Shown piece by piece: positions 45,289 through 58,229 of a stretch of DNA of 64,000 nt (the stretch's first letter is position 1; each line of letters opens with the position of its first letter). The notes under the pieces were generated by a model, which was given only the letters and a program-made list of their open reading frames with translations, was not told the DNA's origin and made no database searches. The stretch covers positions 248,001 through 312,000 of the forward strand of contig JAKOGH010000216.1 in NCBI GenBank assembly GCA_024811115.1, in the 5' to 3' direction. A program made the translations under genes and the position numbers. Source of the stretch: Terana coerulea. Taxonomy: Eukaryota > Basidiomycota > Agaricomycetes > Polyporales > Phanerochaetaceae.

Positions 45289-47578
45289 CTATTCTGCCAC
45301 CAACATGACCTCGCTTCCGTCTTCCAGACCCCACCAGTCCAAGTTGTGGTTATCGTCGGCGATGTCAATTTCCGCGTAATGAGTGTCGGGCATTCTCAGC
45401 CACATTCTCACTGTGGCTTGTTCCGCCTTGCTCAGCTTGAATGATTTCGCGAGCTTCATGCGGAACGTGCGGATTGACATTGTCGGCAAGACCTTTAATT
45501 CCAATGTCTGGGTGACATTTGGCCCGGCCGCTTGCGGAGGCTCCCTGCAACGGTGCGCTTCAATCCCTGTCGGATAAAAAGAACATAGCGGCGCGAGATC
45601 AGCGGCGCCGCGACATATAACGAATAAAACGGAGCGCGGCGCACGGAAGAGGCGGTTGCTGAGCGTGTCCTGCCGGTCCTGGCTCGCGGCGGCCTGCGGC
45701 TCGACCTGCATAGCATGCTCTTGTGCACCAAATGAGAACAAGGGGCGCAGGCGGCGGCGGACAAATCAATTCGTCAGCGAGCGCGTCCCTGATACGGCGC
45801 AGCGCTGAATATGTGACGCACTCGTGCACAGTTCGCGCCAGCGCGGGTGTTGTTGCGACCGAAGAGCCTCGTCGTGAGGGCCGTGCTGAGCGACGAAGGA
45901 GATGTAGAAGAGCTCGCAGTCGACGCGCTCTTTCGGCGTGACCTATTTCGGGTACAAGGGCCCAGGAAACAAGGGCATCAGGGGTGATCGGGTGGGCTCG
46001 GACAGACGAACGTACAGCAGCACCGTCAAGCACCGTCAAGGTCGACACCTTGGCGATCGCGAATTGCCTTGCGTGTTTGCCGAGTAGTTGGTCTAACGGA
46101 GTGCGGTGCCCTCTACGTCAGTAATATCGTACGAAACAGACATACAATAGCCACACCTGCGACCATAGGATTGCCTGTCAGGCTGAGGGACTGCAACTGT
46201 GGGCACCATGTCTGTAATCGGTCTATGTCAGCCCACTCGCGCAGCGCATTGAACGTCAGAGAAAGGTGCTTCAAGTGCTCGAGGCGATATCCGGCGTTAC
46301 GCGGTTCATCTATCCCCGATATACAGTTACTTGACAGGATGAGCCGCTGCAAACTTGCAGAGATGTCAGCCAAGGCATGTGAGTCAGGTTAGAGTCACTA
46401 CCTGGGGAAACATTTCAATGCCTCGGCAACATCCGCCCAATTGCTCAGCTTGTTGTCATCGAGGTTCAAAATTTCGAGTACAGGATGCACCCCCAACGGC
46501 ACCACTGTTGGCACCGGTTCCACGGAGAGTCGATGCAATTGATTGTATCCTGCTTCCAGCAACTGCAGAGAGGGAATGTAGCTGACAAGCCGTCTCAGTT
46601 CCGTCCACGTCACCCGTGCGGAACTTAATTGCAGCTCCCTCAGGCCAGAGAAGGCCGCGGTGAACGCGGATGAGTCTGAGGGCATCTCCAGACGGCTATG
46701 GCTGTAAAGGCGGAATTAGTAATTGCTGAACATACGTTCACGGTAGACGGAATTGTTACTTGAGTGCAAGCGATTCTAACGCTGGTAGCTCCGAAACAAC
46801 CGAGCACGCCACATCCCATGACGGCATTAGATTCTTCGACAAGTCCAGCCCTCGTATGCCTATGCGATGAAGTAACGGATCAGAAATAGGGAAGAGCGTG
46901 ATATAGTAGGTGCGTGTAGTTGGACCACTCTGAACATGCGGAGAAGGCGGTCTCGGACGGGTGTCTTGCCTGCTGCAAGCTCGGGCGGTGATAATGGATG
47001 TGTGGCTGATAGATCCGCCCCGAACGCAAACAGACGGACTTACCTGGGCATGTTTTCTTGATCTCTCCAGGCGGGTCGCAGTAGGCGACGCCCTCATCGT
47101 CAAGACTAACCTGCCGTAACCTCTGCAGATTGGAAAGCTTGCCCCGGATCTTGTCCAGGTTGACGGCTTCGACTTCAATTGCGCCATTCGACGACCCGAG
47201 GACCACCTTTTCCATGGCCGGTCCATGTGCTGCCTCAATGTACTTCTCCACCAGTGCCGTGAGAAAAGATATTCCGTACGATATCCCTGCTGCGGTGGGT
47301 CTGATAAATGACCCTGCGTTCGGTACCCTGGAACCGTGATAATGACAAGCTTCATCAGCCCGATGTTAACAGGAAGTGGGAAAGCCTTACAGACACCTGA
47401 AGTATCGCCGCCCATCTTTCACACCATCGTGTTTTCCGCGGCCGGGGTCATCCCACTCAATGCCCAACCAGATGCCCTTGGTGCCCTCAACTGGTCCAAC
47501 AAACCTGACCGTCCCTAGATTTCCGTTGTGAGAGAGCCGCGCTCCCACAGCGGATGTCGGAGCAGCTGTCTCCGCCAT
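45289..47578 (-). CDS. Tubulin-specific chaperone E (CAP-Gly, LRR, Ubl)
   Basis: Cofactor E of the tubulin folding pathway, acting on alpha-tubulin. Domain order is diagnostic. CAP-Gly at the N-terminus (GNLGTVRFVGPVEGTKGIWL, GIEWDDPGRGKHDG), then leucine-rich repeats (IRGLDLSKNLMPSWDV, LRELQLSSARVTW, VLEILNLDDNKLSNWADV, LQRLILSSNCISGIDE, LQSLSLTGNP), then ERVDCELFYISFVAQHGPHD and RQDTLSNRLF, and a C-terminal ubiquitin-like domain from LELKVLPTMSIRTFRMKL to WWGLEDGSEVMLVAE. All frames connect through about nine exons. One intron is long (46860-47043, 184 nt). The start is ATG 47578; an in-frame ATG at 47590 is also possible. Divergent from the HIBCH gene. Confidence 0.92.
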
Positions 47579-47863
47579 CGCCACCAGCAACTGTCTCTGC
47601 CAGCTACTTCCACCGCTGAGTTTTCGCGAAGTCCGGACTTGGGGCCAGTGTCCGTGTGAGACGGTAACGTCAAGGCCAACGTGCAGACCTGCCTGAAAAG
47701 GAAGGCCGGAGCGACTTCCGGACCGCAGACTTTGGCGCGCGTCCTCCCGCGCGCACTGTCAGTGTCACGCATCGCACACTCCAATTTCCGCGGCACGCAC
47801 GGGCAACGCACGGGCTCCCGCTGCCCCTAACCACACACAATCTGCTCCTCAGCGTTACGATCC
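47579..47863. promoter_or_regulatory. Divergent promoter, TBCE / HIBCH
   Basis: 285 bp between opposite start codons, GC-rich, without a TATA box. Confidence 0.5.
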
Positions 47864-49800
47864 ATGTTGGCCAGGAGAGCCGTCAGAATGTCTGGTCGTA
47901 CGTTCGCCGCGGCCGAGCGCACACGAGCGATCTCGCAGCACATGAGGGCGAGCACGCAGGCCGGCGCAGGGAGCTCAGGTACGCCGCAGCGGGCGAGCGA
48001 GGAGGTGCGTGGCATGTCTGTCTGTCCGACTGGGCCTGCGCTGACCGGAGGCCCCCGCCAGCCACCAGTGCTGTTCGAGGCGAACGGGCAGGTCCGGAAG
48101 TACGTGCTGAACAGGCCGAAGAAGCTCAATGCGCTGGACACCGAGATGTTGAGCCTCCTCCGCCCGTACGTAGAGGTGCGTACTGTATCAACTCGGCAGC
48201 ATTCCCTGCAGAACACGAAGTGCCACGCAGGACTGGGGCAAATCAGAATTGGGTCAGATTCTTGTCGGCACAGGCGTGGGCCGTGCGTTCTGTGCGGGCG
48301 GCGATGTGGCAGGTACGCCCCTTCTCATGTCTCCATTTTCTCATTGCTAACCGTATGTCCGAATGTTTAGGTGTGGTGGAACTCGCTGCAGATGAAAAGA
48401 CCCGACCGGCTGCAATAGATTTCTTCAAGCGCGAGTACGTATCGCATTGAAAAACAAGGCCGTGGATGCTCAATGATTACTGGTATGGCTAGATTTGAAT
48501 TGGACTACCTACTATCTGCGGTGCCGAATCCCTATGTCGCGGTCATGGATGGGATCACAAGTGAGTCAACTGCCTGTGGGATGTAGACATCGCTTTTAAT
48601 GAAGTGATATCACAGTGGGCGGTGGTGTCGGTTTGTCTGCGAATGCCGCATTCAGGATAGCCACCGAGAACACGGTGTTTGCCATGCCAGAAACAAAGAT
48701 AGGCTACAGTCCCGATGTAGGGGCTACCTTCTTTTGTCCCGTTTGGACGGAGAAATCGGTACCTACCTGGGGTTGACCGGGGAGTCAATCAAAGGAAGAG
48801 ATGTATAGTGAGATGCCAACATTTGCTTAACCAGTGTATCAGTCTGCTGATGCAATTGTGCCCAAAGCGAACTTGGTCTCGCCACACACTATGTCCCCTC
48901 ACGCAGGATACCTGCGATACTCGATGCGATGGCATCTTTCGACAGAGTTTCTTTCAACTTGATAGATGAGACGATCGAGGAATACGCACAAGAACGGGAG
49001 TCAAACGAGCCGCCGTGCTACTTCACGGGTACACAGCGGGTAGTTCTCGACTCTGCCTTTGGACACGACAAGGTTGAGGACATCATCGCCGACCTTGAGA
49101 AGGTCTCCGCGGGCCACAGTGACGCAAACATTCGTTCCTGGGCGCAACAAACTCTCACGGCGTTGCACGACCGAAGCCCTACAAGTTTGAAGGTTGCGCT
49201 CAACGCCATCCGCAAAGGCAAAACAGCGACATTGCACGATGCGCTCCAGACCGAACTCAACATCGCGACTGCGTTCTGCGTACGTGACATATTTGCAAAT
49301 GCTGTCCTCTCCTCCCTGTCTCATCTCCGTTTGTCCCACTTTTCATTTTACAGAGCGGAGGCAGCGACGACTTCCGCACGGGTGTCACCGCTGTGCTCGT
49401 GGAGAAGGTGAAGGGCGTGCGCCCCGCCTGGGTCCCGCCGACGTTGGCTGAACTCAGTGACTCTGACGTCGCTGCGAAGTTCTTCTCGCAGTTCTCACCG
49501 GAGAATGGAACCGCCCCTGCACTCGAGCTGCCCGAGGACGTCGCCACCAGGCCGTCCGAGACGAGCTCACCAATGCGATACGCACTGCCGACCGAGCATG
49601 AGATCCGGGACCTGGTGAAGGGCGATCACAAAAACAGCGGCGGCTCCGCGCTGACCAAGGAGGAAGTACTTTCTAAATTTGACGGCATGCGTAAGGGCAA
49701 GCTGGGGCTGCGGGAGAAGCTGCTCGACGTCCTGCAACGGAAGACGGTGGAATTCGAGCAGAAGAACTCGGGAAAGTTGTACCTGAAGTGGAAGGAGTAG
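47864..49800 (+). CDS. 3-hydroxyisobutyryl-CoA hydrolase, mitochondrial
   Basis: Crotonase-fold hydrolase of valine breakdown. Exons 47864-48175, 48231-48312, 48371-48434, 48493-48560, 48616-48807, 48868-49279 and 49354-49800 give about 525 aa. The N-terminus [20 protein letters not shown] looks like a presequence. Motifs: [29 protein letters not shown] (oxyanion hole), [39 protein letters not shown] and [11 protein letters not shown]. The exon 5 donor is GTGAGA at 48808, chosen because it gives RDVYELGLATH. A T4 run at 48732-48735 is one base short (ATFF to LSRLDGEIG). Its C-terminal extension ends KLYLKWKE. Confidence 0.92.
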
Positions 49801-51196
49801 ACAGCTGTCCGCTGTTCCCTGTACCTAGGCTCGCTGTCTCGCTTTGCTGCCTTTCCTCCGCGTCTGCGCGTCGCTGTCTCAGAAACGGAAGTCGCTGTCG
49901 GATCAGCCGCTTCGCACTGTGTTCGCCGTGGGCCTCCATGGATGTGCCGTTGCCACATGAATGCCACGTGCAAGCGGTATGTTCTTCTCAAGTTTTAGGG
50001 AAGGTCAGGGTCCAGCGCCCCTTACGAGCCGTCATGTCCGTTTAGCCAAGACACACGGCACCGTACGGGCTAGAATGAGCTGTCTGAAGCGACCTGTCAA
50101 CCTCTCACGCGGAAATATGCTCCTAGGCACGCGCGGCAGCCCTCGGTTTGAGAGAGCGTCCGTCGTCCGCGTCGGGGCCACACAGCCCTCCAGGCCGGTG
50201 ACACGACCGAGCCAGGGTGCAGACTCGCCAGCGTCGCTGTGGTATTTTCCAGTGCAATATTATTATGTACACCAGTAGGGCTCTGTGGTTTGTCGTGTGC
50301 GGCATCGCGTAGAATGAAGACGGTTTCGCAGCATCTCACATTCACACGACCGGCGCAGCACTTCGTTTCCTCAATCATTGACAACACCGCTGACACCCAA
50401 TCTAGATCGCAAAGCCTAATTCACCGCTTCGTACATGAAACACACTCGCGCCGGACAAACGCCGATTCGTCGTCTGCAGGCAGAGGTGATCGGCCCCAAC
50501 GCAACCCAGCTGAGGACTCGTCACTTACGCACGGTCCGCAAAGGCAGGGAAAGAAAGCAGGCCTTGCAGCATTCGCTGTCGAAAGCGTATGGCTGTGAGA
50601 AAGGCGGCGCGGGGTGCGGCGAGCCCTGTCCTTGGCTGACTTTTCGAGTGGCGGGCGTGTCCGGGAGTGGCGTCCTCGTCCACATACAATCAGCCTTGGC
50701 CTGGCTCGCGAGTCAGGCCCTGGGAACTTGCCGGCAGGGATCCCTCGAACTCTGGCCTCGGTCGCGTGCAGGGTGATACGCAATGCACGGACGGTCGCGA
50801 GGGGGACCCAGATCCAGTCGCGGAAATGCAGATAGGCGACGGCGGGCAAGGCCCACGTGGGGAGGACCCCGTCACGTCAGAAACGGGCTCTGCCATTCGA
50901 AGGAGACGCTTTGGTCGTCACCTTCCCAAATCTGACGGTAAACCGGCGCCGCAAATCTCGCAACACACGGCGCAAGTTCTGCGGGTGTCGGTTTTCGCCA
51001 GTGCGATTGGGCCACCGCCTGGGTTGATGAACGGCATGTTGTCCAGAGGCGCGCAAGGGCCTTTGTCCACTTTCCACGTTCCCCGGACGCGTATATATAC
51101 TGCCTCCAGTCAGCGTACAGGATGCCACCCAACCGAGTCTCGCAACTCACCATTACACCCCCCACCGCCTCCTCCTTCCACCCACTCTAAAGCGCA
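49801..51196. other. Intergenic, IDO promoter region
   Basis: 1.4 kb. Overlapping open frames of up to 187 codons (50667-51230, +) are Pro/Arg-rich with no domain and run into the IDO start. A TATA box lies near the right end. Confidence 0.5.
51092..51099 (+). promoter_or_regulatory. TATA box for indoleamine 2,3-dioxygenase
   Basis: TATATATA about 100 bp upstream of ATG 51197, flanked by GC-rich sequence. Confidence 0.6.
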
Positions 51197-52633
51197 ATGG
51201 ATATCGGCTCCTCTCCCCTCAGCCTCGTGAACTTTCTCAGTTCCATGGACGTCCGGCAAATCGCCCGTTCGCTGAGAGGGTCCCTAACGCAAGATAGGAC
51301 CTTATGTCAAGTGGACTTCGACGTCGACGCCAACACCGGCTTCTTCCCGCCAGAGCCCTTGCCAAAGCTTCCATCCCAGTTTTCCATTTGGGAAAACGCG
51401 CTGGTCGAAGCCCAGGGTCTCCTCCGCTTGGGAGACGATGAATCCGCGGAAGCCATGGCTGCCAGGCCCGCGGGTGCGCGGTGGCGCGCCGCCGTGCAGT
51501 CGGTAAGTGAACCTTTGATGCCGGTGACGCCATTTCGATTGACGTTCTCGACGTAGTGGCCTGTCCTCGACACGAGCGTGTTGCAGAGCAACATCCGCCT
51601 GCTGCAGCGCGCGCATCTCGTGTTAGCCTTCGTGCTCCACTTCTACGCGCATTCGACCACTAGCGCGCACGACGGCTCACCTCTACGCATCCCCCGCTCC
51701 GTCGCTGTGCCCCTCGTCGCCGTGTCCGAGGCCCTCGGCACCGCACCCGTGCTGACATTTGCCGACGTCGTGCTGTGGAACTGGGAGCTCATCCGTCCGG
51801 ACATGCCCCTTTCTGCCGACAACATCCGCTACGTCAACACCCTGTCCGGCAACGAGACCGAGCGTGCATTCTACGCGCTTTCGGGTGCCGTCGAGCTCAA
51901 GGGCGTCGAGATGCTCCAGATCATCGAGACCTTCATGTCCCTCCCCAACACGGTCGATGCCCAAGCTGTCACCAAGATCGGTCGGGATCTCGACGAGCTG
52001 AAGACGGTCATCGGCGAGCTCACCGATATCTTCGCGAAGACCAAGGAGACGGTCGACCCCAAGGCGTTCTACTGGCACTGTCGTCCGTGGTGGAACGGGT
52101 CTCCCTCAGCTGGTGGCTCCAAGGGCCCATGGGTGTACGAGGGCGTCCCCGCGAGCGCGACGCAGTTCCTAGCGGGACCCTCCGCCGGCCAGAGCAGCGT
52201 CATGCATGCCCTCGACATCTTCCTCGACATCGACCACAAGCTCGCCAAGAAGCGGCAGCCCGCGCCCTCCGACGCGAACAAGCGGGCCGACACCGGGTTC
52301 ATGGAGCGCATGCGCCGCTACATGCCGGGCCTGCACCGGGAGTACCTCGCGTACCTCGTCGCGTCGCCGCGCACGATCCGCGACGTCGCACAGCGCCACC
52401 CGAACCTGCGCGATCCGTACAACGCCGCCGTCGACGCGCTGAAACGGCTCCGGGACGTCCACATCCGCGTCGTGACGCTGTACGTCGTGACTCAGTCGCA
52501 CAGCGCGCCTCCCGCAGACATCCAGATGAAGGAGCGGGATGGCGGTGTCGCGCGCGGCACCGGCGGAATGCAGGCGTCGAACCTATTGAAGGCGGGCAGA
52601 GATGCCACGAAACGTGCTATGCTCCAGGATTGA
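51197..52633 (+). CDS. Indoleamine 2,3-dioxygenase
   Basis: Haem enzyme opening the tryptophan indole ring to N-formylkynurenine, feeding kynurenine/NAD synthesis. Two exons, 51197-51502 and 51557-52633, give 460 aa with no frame break. Family blocks: GFFPPEPLPKLP near the start, FADVVLWNWELI, FYWHCRPWWNG, GPSAGQSSVMHALDIFL, MPGLHREYLAYL and LKRLRDVHIRVVTLYV, where His is the expected proximal haem ligand. The usual glycine-rich GTGG segment is present as GTGGMQASNLLKAGRDAT, more divergent downstream than I expect for the family. Confidence 0.93.
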
Positions 52634-53321
52634 GACTGATGGTTCCCCGTCTTCCCCAAAACATACCGCTCTGGGAGCGGCGCCCTCTCCCGTTATCTCT
52701 TGAACTCTTGCCATATTTATTTTTTCTACCGTAGTACTTCCTAAATTATTTAACCAATGTAGCCCTAGCCGATGTCTCGTTACTTACCTGCTGTGCATAC
52801 TTTGATATGTTTCGAATAATTCTTCATAGACTTTAGGTTCCTTAGCAGACACTATTCGTAGTACCGTAGTTCTTGAATATCTAGCATCACTCTTAATGCA
52901 AAGATGTCAAACATACCCTTCGCGATAATATGATTCGAGCTGTTCGTATTCGTTTTGTAGCTGAATAGCTGTCCGCTAGTTATGTGGTACTGTCAACTTT
53001 GGAAGTGAGCCTTCAGCGCAGTCACTGTAGTGTGCAAATTTACCGCAGTCATATACAACAACACCCAGCCACCTATAGTTGCAGTTCATGAAATTTTGAT
53101 GTTTGAACAGCGACGGCCCTCGAAATACTCACATTTCCTCCAGTCGTTGTCGAGAAGACTTGGCAGAGACGGTGAAAGCGTGTAAGCCGCGTGGCTTTCC
53201 TTTCTCGACGACTTCTATGGGCGCTCGACACGCTCGACGCTTATGTAAGCACACGCGGTCATAAACGAGCACGCGTCTTTCTCAGGCTCTGTTCACGACC
53301 ACCACCATCGCCCTCGCCGCC
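52634..53321. other. Intergenic, AT-richer spacer
   Basis: About 690 bp between IDO and RPA1; 52740-53100 is visibly AT-richer than its surroundings. No gene, repeat or TATA box stands out. Confidence 0.5.
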
Positions 53322-55619
53322 ATGGCCGACGTCCAGCTCACCGGAGGCATTTGCGAACGCCTGAACACGACGAAGAACGAGGCCGACGAGGACGCCATCT
53401 CCAACGAGCACCCCAGCGTGCAGGTCCTCTCGATCAAGAAAGTCGGCCAGACCACGGGCACGAACGCCATCGACCGCTACCGCGTCATCGTCTCGGACGG
53501 CGAGTACTTCCTGCAGGCCATGCTGGCGACGCAGCTCAACAACCTCGTCGACAACGGCGCGCTGACGAAGAACGGCGTCGTCACCATCGACAAGTTCACC
53601 TGCAACTACGTCCAGGACAAGCGGTGCGCGTAAAATTGACGCGACTTGCGTGCATACACTCACGCGTCGTCGCAGTCTGTTGATCATTCTCGCTCTAACC
53701 CCCGTTAAGAACGTGCCGGAGAAGATTGGCGCGCCGCGCGCCCTCAACAACCCCGCTGGCGGCGACACCCCTGGCGTGCAGAAGCCCTTGTCTTCAGCCG
53801 GCGCTCCCGCGAACGGGACCCCTCCGCCCCCTGTCCAAACAACAGCGCCTCCCGCTCCTGCAAGAGCGCCCCCGCAGCACGCACCTGTTGTACCGGCCCA
53901 AGGAGGTGGCAACACACCGGCCAACCTTGTCCCAATCGAGGGTCTCAGCCCCTATCAGAACAACTGGACGATCAGGGCGAAGGTCAAGCAGAAGAGCGAC
54001 ATCCGCACCTGGGCGAACGCCAAGGGAGAGGGCAAGCTGTTCAGCGTCGTGCTCATGGATGAGTCGGGCGAAATTAAGGCTACCGCGTTCAACAGCGAGG
54101 TCGACGAGTTCTATCCCAAGCTGCAGGATGGCAAGATGTACTTCTTCTCCAAAGCGCAGGTCAACCTGGCGAAGAAAAAGTTCAATAACGTGAATAACGA
54201 TTATGAGCTTACTTTGCGAAGGGCCTCCGTGGTTGAAGAGGTGAGTTATTGCCCTTGCATGGGAGAGAAAGTGAGAATAATATCCTCTGTAGTGCCACGA
54301 CGGTACCGTCGTCATGGAACAATACAAATTTGTCCCTCTGGCCAACTTGAACAATAACAACGACGGCGACTTAGTCGGTGTGTAAGCCTACTGTATGCGA
54401 GGTGTAGTCGCTGATTTACTGTGATTCCCTTGTTAGACGTGTTGGCGATCGTGAAGGAAATAGGCGAATGCACGACATTCACTACCAAGACCAATAACAC
54501 TGTGCGAATCTCTCGCAGGCTCGTTCTGCCAATGCTCACTAAGACTCTTTCAGTTAACAAAGCGAGAGCTGACCATCGTTGACCGCTCCGGCGCGTCTGT
54601 GCGACTGACGCTCTGGGGTAAGAAGGCCGAGCAGTTTGAGCCTACCGGCGAGCCCATTATCGCTTGGAAGGGTGCCAAGGTTGGCACATTTGGAGGTCAG
54701 ACAGCCCCAATCGAGTGCTTTACATATGCTGACTGTTCATTAGGCCGCAGCTTGTCTATGCTCAGCTCCAGTGCGATGGAAATCAACCCCGATATTGCAG
54801 ACGCGCATGTCCTGAGGGGATGGTATGACACCGAGGGCAGCTCGAAGGACTTCCAACCCCAGACCTCCACGACCTTCAGCACCAGCAACGCTCCCTTCAA
54901 CCGCGCAGAGGTTCGCTTGCTTGAGGATGTGCGGAACGCCGAGCTCGGACATGGCGACAAGCCGGACTACTTTTCGTCGCGTGCGACCATCATGCACATC
55001 AAGAGCGAGAACATCGCCTACCCGGCCTGCCAATCCGAGGGCTGCAACAAGAAGGTCATCCAGCAGCACGACGGCTGGCGGTGCGAGAAGTGCGACCGCG
55101 CGTTCGAGAGGCCTTCATATCGGTAACTCACCTCGCCGCTCCGGTCCGAGTCTAAAAGCTCATGTCCGATCGTAGGTATGTCGTGTCCATGGCTGTGGCG
55201 GACCACTCCGGCCAGGTGTGGTTCCAAGGCTTCAACGACGCCGGCGTCGTGGTCTTCAACAGACCAGCCGACGAGCTGGTCGAGCTCAAGGTGAGTAGCC
55301 GTGCGCGCGCGTGGCTGTCCGCGGCTCCGATCGCACGTTTGGGCTCACGCTTGCGTTTCACAGGACCGCGACGAGGCGGCGTACAACAAGGTGCTCGAGG
55401 GCGCCATCGGCACGACCTTCAACTTCACGTGCAGGGCGAAGCTGGAGACGTTCAACGTGCGTTTCAGTCCCATGTCCGTCCAGCACGCGCTAACTCTGCC
55501 ACGTTCAGGAGCAAGGCCGTGTGCGCTATGGCATCCAGAAAATCCTTCCTCTTGATTATAAGGAGGAGGGTGACTACCTGAAACAGCTGCTCAGCTCGGA
55601 GTGGGGGCAGGCCGCCTAG
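53322..55619 (+). CDS. rfa1: Replication protein A large subunit (RPA1/Rfa1)
   Basis: Single-strand DNA binding in replication, repair and recombination. Nine exons (53322-53623, 53676-54240, 54293-54377, 54437-54501, 54554-54695, 54744-55122, 55176-55290, 55364-55456, 55509-55619) give 618 aa, frames intact. The N-terminal OB fold (protein interaction) runs to QDKRLLIILALTPVK. A Pro/Ala-rich linker follows, then DBD-A (LSPYQNNWTIRAKVKQKSDI, FYPKLQDGKMYFFSKAQV), DBD-B (KREL.IVDRSGASVRLTLWG) and DBD-C with the zinc site ACQSEGCNKK...WRCEKC; the end is ILPLDYKEEGDYL. The length matches the family. Confidence 0.96.
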
Positions 55620-56317
55620 TCATTCTTCTTAGTCCCAGTCTCCGTTTGCTCTTCATCTCGGGTTCTATTGTATGCCATCATTTACTGTGTATTTCTAGTT
55701 GCGTCAAACTCTGTCACTGCATGTAGTTTATTACAAAAGATATATAGATCCCGTACTATCGGCGCCGCAACCTTGGCCGCTGTCGCGCGGTGCGGCCGCC
55801 GTGGCGCACGCGTCGCGTCTCGGATGAATTGCGCCACAGGATCTGCGCGACGGAAGCAGCAATCCCGGATTTGCGCACGACATACGGTCGCTTCCTGACC
55901 ATGCAACTTTCTGGTGGCGTTCCCACCGTCTGCCGTAAGTCTGTCCCCAAAGAATGGATGTTCCAGGCGTGCATGCGACCCTCTCAGGGTTCAGCACAGC
56001 GTTGCCTCAACTTCTCTCAAACTTGCAGTTGGTTCCGCTGCAGTCCCATGGAAACGGTGTACGTCAGGGTTTTCCGGAAGTAATATGTATTTCTACAGGG
56101 GACGGAACAACGTATGGTGCAGGAAAAGCGATACAGCGGAAGAAAGACACACGATCAACACGGACGGAGCGAGACGGGAATGCAACATACGCGCAACAGG
56201 GTTTTAAGAGTCCCGCTCCGAAGCTTTGTCGAGCTGCTGTCGTTTACGCGAGTTGCCCCTGGGTGTGCGAAGAGCTATGTCAGTGATGCGACGAGGCCTG
56301 AGACACTGATCCGCCAC
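55620..56317. other. Convergent 3' spacer RPA1 / PRP45
   Basis: About 700 bp between two 3' ends. Several spurious short frames on both strands; no gene recognised. Confidence 0.5.
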
Positions 56318-58229
56318 TCACACTTCCGTGTCAAGACCCCGTTTCCGCCCGCTCTTCGCCTCATCGAGGAACTTGTCCAGGCCGAACACGTCGCCCGCGT
56401 CCTTCTCGAACTGCACCGGCCCCTCGCGAACCTCCTGGTCCTGCGCGCCCTCGAAGCCGACCTTGGCCTGCCCCAGCCCGAACCGGTCGTTGTCGAGCGC
56501 CTTGCCGATGCCCTCCTCCGTGCCGCCGCCAAACGACTCGTCGTTGCCCTCCGCGATGTTCCCACGCGCCTTGTAGATCGCCGCCGCGGCGGACGAGCCG
56601 TGGAACAGCGGCCGATCGTACAGGTTGTACGCGTCCTCTCCCGCGAACGAGCCCGCGAGCGACTCCTGATTGAACAGCCGCGAGTCGAGCATCGACTCCT
56701 TCGACAGCGTGGGCTTGGCAAGCCCGAGCGCGATCTTCTCCGAGATGTCGCGGTTCTGCTGGCGTGCGAGCATCTTCGCACGTTGCTCTTGGCCCATGTT
56801 GCTCATGCGCAGTTCCCGCTCGCGCTCGCGCCGCTTCTCCTCCCGCATCTTGTCGCGAATCTTGGCGGCTTCCTCGTCATCCTCGTCCTCACCTTCCTCC
56901 TCTGACTCACTCTCACTCCCACTACCATAGGCTCCCAGCGAAGACTGCATCGCCGCTGTCCGCGCGACCGAGGGCTTGCTCTCTGTCCGTGCTGCTGGAA
57001 TACCCGCACGCTCTTCTCGCGCACGTTGTGCAAGCATACGCAGATTCTCCTCCTTGGCCGCCTTCTCCTTCTCTGCCAACTTTTGCTGCATGAGTGCACG
57101 CTGCCGTACCTCTTCACGAGCGTGTCGGTCTGCAACGAACAACGCTTCCGAGAACTTGGCGAAGTTGTCATTGATATGCACCTTCACTCCGAGGTCAGCA
57201 CAGGGTCATTTTCCGAATATACAGATACGCACGTCCTGCAGACCGCGACCATCTGCAGCCAGGCGTTTATCCAAGGGAATGGTGTAACCCTTGTTGTTCT
57301 TCCAGTTCGAGATGCAAGGCGGGATCATCCACTCCTTCTGCTCTTGCGCTGTCGCTTTCCGAGGTGGACTACGAAGAACAGGAGGGGGAGGACTCGGTGG
57401 ACCACGAGGAATCTTCTTGTGCTTGAAGCGTGGTGGTTCGAGAGGGTCTTCGACGACCTCAGTCATCTTGATGATACGTTGCTTGAGCCCGTCGGAACCA
57501 TTCTGCTGCCCTGGAGTGTAGCGGATGAATGCTGTCTTGCCCATAGCATCGGGGACATTCTTGGGTTGGGCAGCCTTGATCTTGCCGTTGACCAGCTTCT
57601 CAAGGGCAGCGCGAGTTTTGTCAGCTGTAGCTTGGACTTCGTCGTCTGTCGGCCGTTCCATTGTTCTGTCGTCGTCGGCAAGGTCCTTGCGATGAGCCAG
57701 AGGAACAAGATCTTTGAATTGGGATTGGACGATCTTCCCGTCACGCTGGCCTTGCTTAGCAATGGCATCGTACCGGACATTGCCCTCGGAGTCGACTTGT
57801 AGTGCTAATGTGTTGCCGGAAGAGGCCTAACGATCCACTTAGGCTATGTTCTAGGTCATAATGTAGCCTGACGCACCTTCTTCTTGCCCATATCCAACGG
57901 ATACTGTGCAATATGGCATTCGGGATATGCACCACCGTCACCTGTAGTGTATGAGTACCAGGACAACAAGGAGGAGCACCACACGCACCGAAGTCCTCAA
58001 GTGACGAAGGTCTCCATCCTTCTCTCTGTCCATATGGGGGATGACATTCCGAAGCGTAACAGCTTGTGAAGCCTGAGCTTGGGATGAGCTCTGTGCGACT
58101 TGGACGACCTCTTCGTCTTCGTCGTCTGACACCGATGGCGCATACACGGGCTTGGGCAGTAGTCTGAAGCAGTGCTCAGTAAGTCATATTCAGCTACTCA
58201 AATGTAACTCACGAAGCCAAGGCAGCCAT
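56318..58229 (-). CDS. prp45: Pre-mRNA-processing protein 45 (SNW/SKIP family)
   Basis: Spliceosome component of the NineTeen complex and Bact core. Starts MAALAS at 58229. SNW-domain blocks: LEDFGDGGAYPECHIAQYPL, DMGKKK, VRYDAIAKQGQ, the SNWKNNKGYTIPLDKRLAAD signature, INDNFAKFSEALFVADR, REEVRQRALMQQKLAEKEK; the acidic stretch ESESEEEGEDEDDEEA and the C-terminal GLDKFLDEAKSGRKRG follow. Introns are short. A C5 run (plus strand G5, 58037-58041) is one base short of the frame needed for VIPPYGQREGWRPSS. Divergent from TIM54, 234 bp between starts. Confidence 0.94.

Noticed and set aside
50667..51230. 187-codon open frame upstream of IDO
   Set aside because: Runs over the IDO TATA box and start codon in another frame, is Pro/Arg-rich, and has no recognisable feature.
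51197..55619. IDO and RPA1, or arginase and IDO, as a functional cluster
   Set aside because: Products belong to unrelated pathways; no shared regulatory element is visible.
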